Assembly (NCBI RefSeq): GCF_001514195.1
Contig: NZ_KQ948745.1
Coordinates: 1 to 64,000, forward strand
DNA: 64,000 nucleotides
Origin: Streptomyces griseorubiginosus
GTDB taxonomy: Bacteria; Actinomycetota; Actinomycetes; Streptomycetales; Streptomycetaceae
Direction: 5' to 3'
Shown: positions 49,809 to 57,900 of the stretch, one piece after another
Position numbering within the stretch: position 1 is the stretch's first letter
Layout of the letters: every line of letters starts with the position of its first letter
Program-made: the position numbers and the translations under genes
The notes under the pieces: model-generated
What the model saw: the letters and a program-made list of their open reading frames with translations, nothing else
The model's database searches: none
Told to the model about the DNA's origin: nothing

Positions 49809-50807
49809 GTGAAGAGAAGTGACGACACCGGTGAGCGCAGGCCGCCCGCCGGGAAGGCGGGGAACCGGTCCCTGCTGTTCGCCGGCCTCGGCGCGGCCCT
49901 CGCCGCCGTGCTCAGTCTCGGGCTGCTGAGCGCGGCCACGGGTTCCACCACGGCCTCGCAGCAGGCGGCGGGCGCGGCTCAGGCGCCCGCGGCCGCGGCG
50001 GCCGACATGAAGGCCGCCGCCGCCCCCGACCACCAGGTCGACATCACGGGGTACAAGTTCGGCGACGGCAAGCAGCTGGTCGTGGAGGTCGGGCAGACCG
50101 TCCGGTGGACCAACCACGACAGCGCGCCGCACACGGTGACCACGACCAAGGCCCCGGTGGCCTTCGACTCGGGGACGCTCAAGCAGGGCCAGTCGTGGTC
50201 GTACACCTTCACCAAGGTGGGGACGTACGAGTACTACTGCGCGGTGCACCCGGACATGGTGTCCTCCGTGAAGGTCGTGGCGGCCTCCGGCGGTGGCGGT
50301 ACGACACCCACACCGACCGCGACGCCCACGACGGCCCCCACGGGCACGCCCACGGCCTCCCCCACGCCGACCCACACCGGCATGCCGACCGCGACCCCCA
50401 CGGCCACTCCCACCGCCACGCCCACGGGCGGCAGCGGTGACGGCTCCGGCGAGCAGTGCGCCAGCATCCGCAACGAGCTCCTGCCGATCATCCAGCACCT
50501 CTACGCGGCCCACCTGAACGAGTCACCGGGGCAGCAGGTGCAGGACGCGCTCGCGCTCGACTCGTATCTCAAGATGCACACCGTGTGGATCGAGTCCATC
50601 CTCAAGCCCGCCGTCGCCGACGGGGGTTCGGTGGCCGACGACACCCTCACCGTGCTGCTCCAGCACATCTACTCGGCACACCTGGAGGAGTCGCTCGGGC
50701 AGCAGGTCACGGACCTGCTCGACGTCGACAGCTACGTGAAGATGCACACCGTCTGGGCCGGGCACATGCTCACGCCCACCACGGACTTCCTCACCGCCAG
50801 CTGCTGA
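49809..50807 (+). CDS. Cupredoxin with duplicated C-terminal helical domain
   Basis: The 332-residue protein has an N-terminal hydrophobic helix (residues 21-42). The plastocyanin-like cupredoxin domain (about 75-158) has type 1 copper ligands at His108, Cys144, His147 and Met150 (in YYCAVHPDM). A Thr/Pro linker then leads to two copies of a 56-residue unit starting near 224 and 280. The units share QHxYxAHLxESxGQQV and DSYxKMHTVW. I know no name for this unit. Two further cysteines (217 and the last residue) may clamp it. GTG at 49809 follows AGAAGGAG. It lies 27 bp after the CopCD gene. Confidence 0.88.
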   Translation: MKRSDDTGERRPPAGKAGNRSLLFAGLGAALAAVLSLGLLSAATGSTTASQQAAGAAQAPAAAAADMKAAAAPDHQVDITGYKFGDGKQLVVEVGQTVRWTNHDSAPHTVTTTKAPVAFDSGTLKQGQSWSYTFTKVGTYEYYCAVHPDMVSSVKVVAASGGGGTTPTPTATPTTAPTGTPTASPTPTHTGMPTATPTATPTATPTGGSGDGSGEQCASIRNELLPIIQHLYAAHLNESPGQQVQDALALDSYLKMHTVWIESILKPAVADGGSVADDTLTVLLQHIYSAHLEESLGQQVTDLLDVDSYVKMHTVWAGHMLTPTTDFLTASC

Positions 50808-50917
50808 CGCATGGGTGAGCGCCGCTCCGGCCGAGGCTCAGTCGGCCGGAGCGGCGCTCGCGCCCATTCTCCACACCCCCGCCACATTTCGGGAACCGCT
50901 TTCCAAGGAGTTCGGGG

Positions 50918-51376
50918 ATGACAACCGTCACTCTGCCCACTGTTCCACCACCGCGCCGCCTTTCCGTGCCCCCCGGCCGCTCGCTCGCCGAACTCACCGC
51001 CTGGTACGGCCCGTTGCCCGTACGGCGACGGCGGGTGCCGCTCGCCGCGGCGGCCCTGGACCTGCCCGCGGAGGCCGGACAGCCCGCTTTCCGCTTCGAG
51101 TTCGACGACCGCGAGCTGCGGGCCGTCCTCACCTCCGAGCGGGTCGAGGACCTGCCCGGCGACCGCCTCCAGCTCACCGCCGACCTCGCCATCGACGGCA
51201 CGGCCTTCCCCGTCCTCCTGCGGCTGCGGGTGGTCGACCGTGCCGGGGACCGGCTGCTCGTCGTGGGCACGGCCCGGCTGCCGTACCGGTTGCTGCGCCG
51301 GGCCACCGGGTTCCGGCTGCCGTGGCGTCTTCCGGCCACGCGGCTCAGGCTGCTCGTCGCGGCGGAGTTCTCGTGA
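50918..51376 (+). CDS. Small hypothetical protein, possibly YceI-like
   Basis: The 152-residue protein lacks a signal peptide. The centre (FRFEFDDRELRAVLTSERVEDLPGD; LQLTADLAIDGTAFPVLLRL) and the end (GTARLPYRLLRRATGFRLP) loosely recall YceI lipid-binding barrels, which have a Leu-x-Ile-x-Gly-x-Thr strand and a final R-x-x-F/G segment. The similarity is too weak to be sure. ATG at 50918 follows AAGGAG. Its stop overlaps the GTG of the next cupredoxin gene (GTGA), so it belongs to the copper/cupredoxin cluster. Confidence 0.7.
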   Translation: MTTVTLPTVPPPRRLSVPPGRSLAELTAWYGPLPVRRRRVPLAAAALDLPAEAGQPAFRFEFDDRELRAVLTSERVEDLPGDRLQLTADLAIDGTAFPVLLRLRVVDRAGDRLLVVGTARLPYRLLRRATGFRLPWRLPATRLRLLVAAEFS

Positions 51377-52038
51377 GGGCGCTGCTGCGGGCCGCGGCCG
51401 CGCTCGCCCTCCTCACGGTCTGGCTGCTCCCGGCGGGCCGGGCGTCGGCCGCGTCCTACTCCGTCGCCATGAAGGGCTACGCCTTCTCGCCCGCCTCCTT
51501 GAGCGTCCCCGCGGGCTCCACGGTCACGTGGACCAACTACGACACCGCCCCGCACGACGTGAAGACCACCTCCGGCCCGCTCTCGATCCACTCCCCCATG
51601 CTGAACAAGGGCGAGAGCTGGAGTTTCACGTTCGCCACGGCTGGTTCCTACGGCTATGTGTGCACGGTCCATCCGGACATGACGGCCGGGATCACGGTGC
51701 GGGCGGCGGCCCCGGCGCCGACCCACTCGGCGGAGCATGTGCACACCACGGTGCCCCGGGCCTCGTCGCGTCCGGCCCATTCGTCGGCGACCCACTCGGC
51801 ACCGGCGATGACGATGCCGTCGCCGACTCCGACCCCCACGGCGTCCGAGGCCGCCGTATCGCAGTCGGCGCAGCCGTCACCGCAGTCGACGCCCGCGCCC
51901 GCGACCACGACGACGGCCTCGACGGTCCGCCCGCTGGACCCCCTCCTGCTGCTGGCGGGCCTGGTGGCCGGAGTCGCCGTCCTGTGCCTCCTGCTGGTGG
52001 GCTCACGGACAGCCCGAGCACGGGAGGAGGAAGCCTGA
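51373..52038 (+). CDS. Membrane-anchored cupredoxin
   Basis: The 221-residue protein has a signal peptide (residues 1-27, cleavage near ASA-AS). The cupredoxin domain (28-110) has ligands His61, Cys97, His100 and Met103 (YVCTVHPDM). A His/Ser/Thr/Pro-rich stalk contains a HSAEHVH cluster, and a C-terminal membrane helix (LLLLAGLVAGVAVLCLLLV) is followed by a basic stop. It is a likely surface-tethered electron carrier or copper carrier, paralogous to the cupredoxin domain at 49809. GTG at 51373 overlaps the upstream stop. It is the last gene of the cluster, facing a convergent CGNR regulator gene. Confidence 0.9.
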   Translation: MRALLRAAAALALLTVWLLPAGRASAASYSVAMKGYAFSPASLSVPAGSTVTWTNYDTAPHDVKTTSGPLSIHSPMLNKGESWSFTFATAGSYGYVCTVHPDMTAGITVRAAAPAPTHSAEHVHTTVPRASSRPAHSSATHSAPAMTMPSPTPTPTASEAAVSQSAQPSPQSTPAPATTTTASTVRPLDPLLLLAGLVAGVAVLCLLLVGSRTARAREEEA

Positions 52039-52066
52039 GGCGAGCGCGCGCTCACACGTCTCGCGC

Positions 52067-52570
52067 TCACGCCTTCGCCCGGTACCGCCGCATCTTCGCC
52101 CGGGCCCCGCACACCTGCATCGAGCACCACCGCCCCCGCCCCGCCGGACTGCGGTCGTAGTACGCCCAGTGGCAGTCCACGGCCTCGCAGGCCTTCAGCC
52201 GGGTCCACGTGCCCGCGACCAGCGACTCGGCGACGGCGGCGGCGACGCGGGAGAGCAGGGGCCCGGTGTCGGCGGGGGCGAGGGCGGCCGAGCCGTCGGA
52301 CGGGGACACCGTCACCAGCAGCGGGGCCGCCGCCAGCAGCTCGCCCAGCGGCGTCACCGAGCGGTGCGCCGGATGCCCCGCGTGGGCCAGCAGGGCGACC
52401 CGCAGCGACTCCCGCAGCTCGCGGGCCCCGGCCGCCTCGCCCTCGGCGATCCCGAACCGCTCCCGCCCCTCCGCCGTGTCCAGCGCATCCGCGCCCGACT
52501 CCAGGTCGAGCGTGTTGACCAGGGACTGGACCAGGGTCAGTCCGCCGGGCGCGGGCGATCGCTCACTCAT
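52067..52570 (-). CDS. CGNR zinc-finger transcriptional regulator
   Basis: The 167-residue protein begins MSERSPAPGGLTLVQSLVNTLDL (ABATE ligand-binding-like N-terminal domain). It ends with a CGNR zinc finger (LKACEAVDCHWAYYDRSPAGRGRWCSMQVCGARAKMRRYR) whose two CxxxxC-type pairs bind zinc, with a basic tail. Actinobacterial CGNR proteins are thought to bind DNA. It diverges from two glyoxalase-fold genes across a 118-bp gap containing repeated GGTAACC sites, so it probably regulates itself and them. Start is ATG at 52570. Confidence 0.9.
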   Translation of the reverse strand: MSERSPAPGGLTLVQSLVNTLDLESGADALDTAEGRERFGIAEGEAAGARELRESLRVALLAHAGHPAHRSVTPLGELLAAAPLLVTVSPSDGSAALAPADTGPLLSRVAAAVAESLVAGTWTRLKACEAVDCHWAYYDRSPAGRGRWCSMQVCGARAKMRRYRAKA

Positions 52571-52607
52571 GGCTGCACGCTACCTACCTCGGGAATCCCC
52601 TTGCGAC

Positions 52608-52668
52608 GTTACCTCCTATACGGGAGCATGCGGTAACCGTTACTGGTTACCCGTCTCTACAGGTAACC
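52608..52668. promoter_or_regulatory. GGTAACC/GGTTACC operator cluster
   Basis: Four half-sites: GTTACC at 52608-52613, GGTAACC at 52632-52638, GGTTACC at 52645-52651 and GGTAACC at 52662-52668. The middle two form a perfect inverted repeat with a six-base spacer. The cluster lies between the divergent CGNR regulator and VOC genes, where an autoregulator would bind. Confidence 0.7.
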
Positions 52669-52688
52669 GTCGCTTCAAGGAGGAAGCC

Positions 52689-53048
52689 ATGGCCGTCGCC
52701 GAACTCGGAGCCGTCGTACTGGACTGTCCCGACCCCCGCGCACTCGCCGGTTTCTACGCCGGTGTCCTCGGCGGCACCGTCGAGGGCGAGGGCGACTGGG
52801 TGGACCTCAAGGCCCCGGGCGGACAGACGCTGTCCTTCCAGGCCGCCCCCGGATTCGTACCGCCCAAGTGGCCCGCACCCGACGCCTCGCAGCAGTTCCA
52901 CCTGGACCTGAGCGTCCCGGACCTGGACGCGGCCGAGAAGGAGGTGCTGGCACTCGGGGCCACGCCGCTGGACACCGAGGACCGCTCCCGGAGCTTCCGG
53001 GTGTACGCCGACCCGGCTGGGCACCCGTTCTGCCTCTGCGCCTGCTGA
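52689..53048 (+). CDS. VOC/glyoxalase-fold protein 1
   Basis: The 119-residue protein shows one vicinal-oxygen-chelate domain: ELGAVVLDCPDPRALAGFYAGVLGG at the start, QQFHLDLSVPDLDAAEKEVLALGA in the middle and RVYADPAGHPFCLCAC at the end. Members range from glyoxalases to drug-binding resistance proteins, and the substrate is unknown. ATG at 52689 follows AGGAGGAAG. It lies immediately after the GGTAACC operator cluster and 27 bp before its tandem paralogue. Confidence 0.9.
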   Translation: MAVAELGAVVLDCPDPRALAGFYAGVLGGTVEGEGDWVDLKAPGGQTLSFQAAPGFVPPKWPAPDASQQFHLDLSVPDLDAAEKEVLALGATPLDTEDRSRSFRVYADPAGHPFCLCAC

Positions 53049-53075
53049 GACGACCGCCGACCAGGAGGAGCCCTC

Positions 53076-53468
53076 GTGACCGTCGCCCGCTTCCGTTCCG
53101 TCGTGCTCGACTGCCCCGACCCGCGTGCGCTGGCCCGCTTCTACGCGGGCATCGTGGGCGGCACTCCGGAGGACGACGACCCCGACTGGGTCGTCCTGCG
53201 GGTCCCCGCCGGGCCACGCCTCGCCTTCCAGAGCGCCCCGGGGTTCACCCCGCCGGAGTGGCCGCGCGCCGACCGCAACTCGCAGCAGTTCCACCTCGAC
53301 CTCGACGCCGGCAGCACCTGGGAGGAGATCGAGGCGGCCGAGGCCAAGGTGCTGAAGTTGGGCGCGCGGCTGCTGCACGCCGAGTCCGGCGAGAGCAAGG
53401 AGGACTTCCGGGTGTACGCGGACCCGGCGGGGCATCCGTTCTGCCTGTGCCGGATCGACGCTTCGTAG
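53076..53468 (+). CDS. VOC/glyoxalase-fold protein 2
   Basis: The 130-residue tandem paralogue of the preceding gene shares FRSVVLDCPDPRALARFYAG, QQFHLDLDAGS and RVYADPAGHPFCLCRID and has a slightly longer helix region. It arose by local duplication and is probably co-transcribed, so the two could form a heterodimer, since VOC proteins often act as paired domains. GTG at 53076 follows CAGGAGGAG. It ends 12 bp from the convergent dipeptidase-like gene. Confidence 0.9.
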   Translation: MTVARFRSVVLDCPDPRALARFYAGIVGGTPEDDDPDWVVLRVPAGPRLAFQSAPGFTPPEWPRADRNSQQFHLDLDAGSTWEEIEAAEAKVLKLGARLLHAESGESKEDFRVYADPAGHPFCLCRIDAS

Positions 53469-53480
53469 GGCGGCGGCCGG

Positions 53481-54593
53481 TCAGCCGTCCAGGTCGGCGA
53501 TCTTCGCCGTGGACGGTTCCCGGCGCTGCTGTGCCGCCCGCGCGGTGAAGTCGGACTCGCGCAGTACCCGCTGGACGTTCCCCCAGGTCAGCAGGGCGAG
53601 GTCGGCCTCCGCCCAGCCGCGGCGCAGCAGTTCGGCGACGAGGTGCGGGTAGCAGGAGGCGTCGCCGAGCTCCTGGGGGTGCGCGGTCCCGGCGTCGTAG
53701 GTGCCGGACAGGCCCACGCACTCGACGCCGGCGACCTCGCGGACATGGTCGAGGTGGTCGGCGACGTCCCGGACCGTGGGCCCGGTCTGCTCGGCGGTCA
53801 GCGGCACCATGCACAGCCCCTTGGCGGCGCCCAGCTCGCTGAGCAGGTCGTCGGGGAGGTTGGCGGGGTGCGGGCGCAGGGCGCGGGCGGCGGAGCGGGT
53901 GAACAGCACGGGCGCCTTGGAGACCGCGAGGACCCGCCGGATGGTGTCCCCGGAGGCCCCGGAGAGATCGGCGAGGACACCGAGCCGGTTCATCTCGCGC
54001 AGCACCTCCTCGCCGAACCGGGTCAGTCCCGCCTCGCTCGCCCAGGACACCCCGGACAGGGTGAGGGCGCGCAGGCCTAGGGCGTGCAGGGAGCGCAGGA
54101 TGCCGAGCGAGTCGCCAAGGGCGGCGGCACCGGCGGGGCCGAGCAGGACGGCGACGCGGCCGCAGTGGTGGGCGTCGGTGGTCTGTCCCGCCGTACGGGC
54201 CAGGCGCAGGCCCTCGGGATGGTTCCGTACGACCGTCTTGACCAGGTCGAGCTGTTCCAGCGTGGCCCCCACCGCACGGTCCCCGTCGAGGCCCTCGGGC
54301 AGGTGCAGCGACCACAGCAGGGCGCCCACGTGTCCCTCCCTGAGCCGGGGCACATCGGTGTCCACGGCGCTCTCGCCGAGTTCCAGGTCGAACCAGGGCA
54401 GGTGCCGCAGCGCCCAGGGCAGTCCGCTGTAGCCGTCGGCGACGGGGTGCGCGGCGAGGAGGGCGCGGGCACGGTCCAGGGGCTCGGCGTCCGGGTCGGA
54501 GACGGGGGTGTGCAGCTCCGGCACGGCCCCGAAGAGCTGGGCCAGCTCTCCCACCTCGGCCGGGGGGTGCAGTTCGTCCTGGAGGTCTGCCAT
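53481..54593 (-). CDS. Membrane dipeptidase (M19) homologue without metal ligands
   Basis: The 370-residue protein aligns along its whole length with the functional paralogue at 54861-56048, but every zinc ligand of the M19 family is replaced. The HxD pair in VVDGHNDLPW reads VADGYSGLPW. The bridging Glu in MGAEGGHS becomes LGPAGAAA. The first His (VDLSHVA) becomes ADLSGAS, the second His (IFSHSSA) becomes LFTRSAA, and the final Asp (GGDYDG) becomes SGTYDA. The frame is intact and codon use is normal, so it is kept as a protein. A non-catalytic binding or regulatory role is inferred. ATG at 54593. Confidence 0.88.
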   Translation of the reverse strand: MADLQDELHPPAEVGELAQLFGAVPELHTPVSDPDAEPLDRARALLAAHPVADGYSGLPWALRHLPWFDLELGESAVDTDVPRLREGHVGALLWSLHLPEGLDGDRAVGATLEQLDLVKTVVRNHPEGLRLARTAGQTTDAHHCGRVAVLLGPAGAAALGDSLGILRSLHALGLRALTLSGVSWASEAGLTRFGEEVLREMNRLGVLADLSGASGDTIRRVLAVSKAPVLFTRSAARALRPHPANLPDDLLSELGAAKGLCMVPLTAEQTGPTVRDVADHLDHVREVAGVECVGLSGTYDAGTAHPQELGDASCYPHLVAELLRRGWAEADLALLTWGNVQRVLRESDFTARAAQQRREPSTAKIADLDG

Positions 54594-54860
54594 GACGGGC
54601 TCCGTACGTCGTGATCTTCCTGATCGCCGTACGGTCACCGTCGCACGGGGTGCGGGGCGCTTCCTGGTGGACGGGGCGTTCGGGGGTACGGCCCGGATCT
54701 GCGCGGGACCACGTCCGCGGCACCCCGCGCAGGACGAGGTCGGAGGCGGTCGGGCGCCCCGAGGGAGGGCCCGTGAGCCGAGAGGTGAGGGGGTGCGGGA
54801 CCGCAACCTGAAGTACGTGGGCGGGGCCGACGGACACACCGTCCACCCCGCCCTGGACGC

Positions 54861-56048
54861 TCAGCCGTCGAGTGCGGCGAGGGTCGCGTTCGACGGGCCC
54901 CGCGTGGCCTGAAGATCACGGGCCACGTCCTCCGCCGCGCCCAGCACCCGGACCGCGTTCTGCCAGGTCAGCTTGGCGAGGTCGGGGCGGGACCAGCCGC
55001 GGTCGAGGAGTTCCGCGACGAGGTTCGGGTAGCCGGAGACGTCGTCGAGGCCGTCCGGGGTGAAGGCGGTGCCGTCGTAGTCGCCGCCGATGCCGATGTG
55101 GTCGACGCCCGCCACCTCGCGCATGTGGTCGAGGTGGTCGGCCACCGTCGCGACCGTGGCGACGGGGCGCGGGGTGCGCTCCTCGAAGGCGCGGTGCACC
55201 TTCATCGCCTCCGGGGTGGTGTCGAGGTGGTGGAAGCCGTGCTCGCGCATGTTCTCGTCGGCGGCGGCCGTCCAGTCGACGGCGGCCTGGAGCACGAACT
55301 TCGGCACGAAGGTCACCATCGCCATGCCGCCGTTGGCGGGGAGGCGTTCCAGGACGTCGTCGGGGACGTTGCGCGGGTGGTCGCACACCGCTCGCGCGGA
55401 GGAGTGCGAGAAGATCACCGGCGCGCTCGTGGCGTCCAGCGCGTCCCGCATGGTCGTCGCCGCCACGTGCGAGAGGTCCACGAGCATGCCCTCGCGGTTC
55501 ATCTCCCGCACGACCTCGCGGCCGAACGCCGACAGGCCCCCGACGCCGGGCTCGTCGGTCGCCGAGTCCGCCCAGTCCACGTTGTCGTTGTGGGTGAGGG
55601 TCATGTAGCGCACGCCGAGCGCGTACAACGCGCGTAGCGTCGCCAGGGAGTTGGCGATGGAATGGCCGCCCTCGGCGCCCATGAGGGAGGCGATACGGCC
55701 TTCCCGGCGGGCCGCCTCCATGTCCGCGGCGGTGAGCGCGGGCCGCAGGGTGTCGGCGTACCGCGCCTGGAGCTGCCGTACGCAGTCGATCTGTTCCAGG
55801 GTCGCCGGCACCGCGTCGGGCAGGTCCGAGCGGACGTACACCGACCAGTACTGCGCGCCGACCCCGCCGGCCCGCAGCCGGGCGATGTCCGTGTGCAGGT
55901 GGGCCGACTGGTCGGTGGCGATGTCCCGGGCGTCGAGGTCGTAGCGGACCTGTTCGCGCAGGGCCCAGGGCAGGTCGTTGTGGCCGTCGACGACCGGGAA
56001 CTCGCTCAGGAGTTCCCGGGCCGCCGCCAGCTGTGCCGCGGCCGTCAC
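54861..56048 (-). CDS. Membrane dipeptidase, peptidase M19
   Basis: The 395-residue enzyme hydrolyses dipeptides and related amides with two zinc ions. All six expected ligands are present in order: His and Asp in VVDGHNDLPW, Glu in MGAEGGHS, His in VDLSHVA, His in IFSHSSA and Asp in GIGGDYDG. RNVPDD and the C-terminal KLTWQNAVRVLGA helix also match the family. No signal peptide is visible, so it is likely cytosolic. GTG at 56048 overlaps the purE stop by four bases. The 267 bp downstream, up to the paralogue's start at 54593, hold no other gene. Confidence 0.93.
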   Translation of the reverse strand: MTAAAQLAAARELLSEFPVVDGHNDLPWALREQVRYDLDARDIATDQSAHLHTDIARLRAGGVGAQYWSVYVRSDLPDAVPATLEQIDCVRQLQARYADTLRPALTAADMEAARREGRIASLMGAEGGHSIANSLATLRALYALGVRYMTLTHNDNVDWADSATDEPGVGGLSAFGREVVREMNREGMLVDLSHVAATTMRDALDATSAPVIFSHSSARAVCDHPRNVPDDVLERLPANGGMAMVTFVPKFVLQAAVDWTAAADENMREHGFHHLDTTPEAMKVHRAFEERTPRPVATVATVADHLDHMREVAGVDHIGIGGDYDGTAFTPDGLDDVSGYPNLVAELLDRGWSRPDLAKLTWQNAVRVLGAAEDVARDLQATRGPSNATLAALDG

Positions 56049-56566
56049 TTGCCGAAGCCGAAGCCGTTGGAGCCCTCGACCTTGGCCCTGAGGCGCTTGC
56101 CCTTCTCGGTGGCCTGGTCGTTCAGTTCCTGCTGGAACTCCCGCATCCGGCCGAGGAGTTCATCGTCGTGGGCGGCGAGGATACGGGTCGCGAGCAGACC
56201 GGCGTTGCGGGCGCCGGCGACGGAGACGGTCGCGACCGGGACGCCGGCCGGCATCTGCACGATCGACAGCAGCGAGTCCATGCCGTCGAGGTACTTCAGC
56301 GGCACCGGGACGCCGATGACGGGGAGCGGGGTGACGGAGGCGAGCATGCCCGGCAGATGGGCGGCTCCTCCGGCACCCGCGATGATCACCTTCAGGCCCC
56401 GCTCGGCCGCCTGCTCGCCGTACGCGATCATCTCGCGCGGCATCCGGTGCGCGGAGACGACGTCGACCTCGTACTCGACCTCGAACTCGTCGAGCGCCTG
56501 GGCGGCGGCCTCCATGACGGGCCAGTCGGAGTCCGACCCCATGACGATGCCTACAACGGGGCTCAT
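56045..56566 (-). CDS. purE: N5-carboxyaminoimidazole ribonucleotide mutase
   Basis: The 173-residue class I PurE converts N5-CAIR to CAIR in purine synthesis. Signatures are VGIVMGSDSDWPVMEAA at the start, VVSAHRMPREM near residue 40 with the catalytic-type His, and IAGAGGAAHLPGMLAS near 65. The C-terminal 20 residues are a basic extension. ATG at 56566 overlaps the purK stop (ATGA) and its own stop overlaps the dipeptidase start (GTGA), so purK-purE-dipeptidase form one translationally coupled run. Confidence 0.96.
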   Translation of the reverse strand: MSPVVGIVMGSDSDWPVMEAAAQALDEFEVEYEVDVVSAHRMPREMIAYGEQAAERGLKVIIAGAGGAAHLPGMLASVTPLPVIGVPVPLKYLDGMDSLLSIVQMPAGVPVATVSVAGARNAGLLATRILAAHDDELLGRMREFQQELNDQATEKGKRLRAKVEGSNGFGFGK

Positions 56567-57723
56567 TCTGTGATCGTGCCTCTCAGGTAGCCGGCAGCGT
56601 GACGTGCGCGTTCGAGAACGTCGTCCAGGTCGTCGCCGTAGGTGTTGACGTGGCCCACCTTGCGGCCGGGCTTCACGTCCTTGCCGTACATGTGGATCTT
56701 CAGCTTGGGGTCGCGGGCCATGCAGTGCAGGTACGCGGAGTACATGTCGGGGAAGTCGCCGCCGAGGACGTTGACCATGACGGTCCACTTCTCGCGGGGG
56801 CGCGGGTCGCCGAGCGGGAGGTCCAGGACGGCCCGGACGTGGTTGGCGAACTGGCTGGTGATCGCGCCGTCCATCGACCAGTGGCCGGAGTTGTGCGGGC
56901 GCATCGCGAGTTCGTTGACGAGGATGCGGCCGTCGCGGGTCTGGAACAGCTCGACGGCGAGGTGGCCGACGACGCCCAGTTCCTTGGCGATCGACAGGGC
57001 CATCTCCTCGGCCTTCAGCGCGAGGGCCTCGTCCAGGTCGGGCGCGGGGGCGATCACCGTGTCGCAGACGCCGTCGACCTGCTGGGACTCGACGACCGGG
57101 TAGGCGACGGCCTGGCCGTGCGGCGACCGTACGACGTTGGCGGCGAGCTCGCGGACGTAGTCGACCTTCTCCTCGGCGAGGACGGGGACGCCGGCCCGGA
57201 AGGGGTCGGCGGCCTCCTCGACGGAGTCCACGACCCACACGCCCTTGCCGTCGTAGCCGCCGCGGACGGTCTTGAGGACGACGGGGAAGCCGTCGCCCTC
57301 GGCGCCTTCAGGGAGGCCTTCGCGGGCGAACGCGGCCACGTCGGCCGGGTCGCTCACGATCCGGTGCCGGGGGCACGGCACGCCGATCTCGGTGAGCCTC
57401 GCGCGCATCACCCCCTTGTCCTGGGCGTGCACGAGCGCGTCGGGGCCGGGGCGTACGGGGATGCCGTCCGCCTCCAGGGCTCTGAGGTGCTCGGTGGGTA
57501 CGTGTTCGTGATCGAAGGTGATCACGTCGCAGCCCTTCGCGAACTCGCGGAGCGTGTCGAGGTCGCGATAGTCGCCGATGACGACATCGCTCACCACCTG
57601 CGCCGCGGAATCCTGAGGGGTGTCACTGAGGAGCTTGAACCTGATGCCGAGCGGGATGCCTGCTTCGTGTGTCATACGCGCGAGCTGGCCCCCGCCGACC
57701 ATGCCGACTACCGGGAACGTCAC
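56563..57723 (-). CDS. purK: N5-carboxyaminoimidazole ribonucleotide synthase
   Basis: The 386-residue ATP-grasp enzyme makes N5-CAIR from AIR, bicarbonate and ATP. It opens with TFPVVGMVGGGQLARM, then shows FDHEHVPTEHLRALE near residue 72, the ATP-grasp GFPVVLKTVRGGYDGKG near 147 and ILVNELAMRPHNSGHW near 270. GTG at 57723 is the first conserved residue. The 177-bp region to the divergent GtrA gene holds both promoters. Confidence 0.96.
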   Translation of the reverse strand: MTFPVVGMVGGGQLARMTHEAGIPLGIRFKLLSDTPQDSAAQVVSDVVIGDYRDLDTLREFAKGCDVITFDHEHVPTEHLRALEADGIPVRPGPDALVHAQDKGVMRARLTEIGVPCPRHRIVSDPADVAAFAREGLPEGAEGDGFPVVLKTVRGGYDGKGVWVVDSVEEAADPFRAGVPVLAEEKVDYVRELAANVVRSPHGQAVAYPVVESQQVDGVCDTVIAPAPDLDEALALKAEEMALSIAKELGVVGHLAVELFQTRDGRILVNELAMRPHNSGHWSMDGAITSQFANHVRAVLDLPLGDPRPREKWTVMVNVLGGDFPDMYSAYLHCMARDPKLKIHMYGKDVKPGRKVGHVNTYGDDLDDVLERARHAAGYLRGTITE

Positions 57724-57839
57724 GCCCTCAGGGTATCGGTCGCGCCACGGCGGCCGGATTCCGCGCCTCTTCCGGTCCTCTTACCAGCTTGTTTCCCTGT
57801 GTGTGAGTTCATCCACAGGCAACCGGTAGGGGGGATGGT

Positions 57840-57845
57840 TAGCAT
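57840..57845 (+). promoter_or_regulatory. -10 element of the GtrA gene
   Basis: TAGCAT in GATGGTTAGCATGGC, 55 bases before the ATG at 57901. A matching -35 is not clear. Confidence 0.35.
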
Positions 57846-57900
57846 GGCTGAGTTGACGAAATCACTCGACTGACCGACCCGACTGGGGGACTGTACAACC

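Noticed and set aside
53481..54593. Calling the metal-ligand-less dipeptidase gene a pseudogene
   Set aside because: The frame is intact over its full length with normal codon use, and the substitutions are in-frame replacements at ligand positions, so a pseudoenzyme is the better description.
57844..57873. A short frame (MAELTKSLD) before the GtrA gene
   Set aside because: It overlaps the proposed -10 element, has no properly spaced ribosome site and encodes only nine residues without notable composition.
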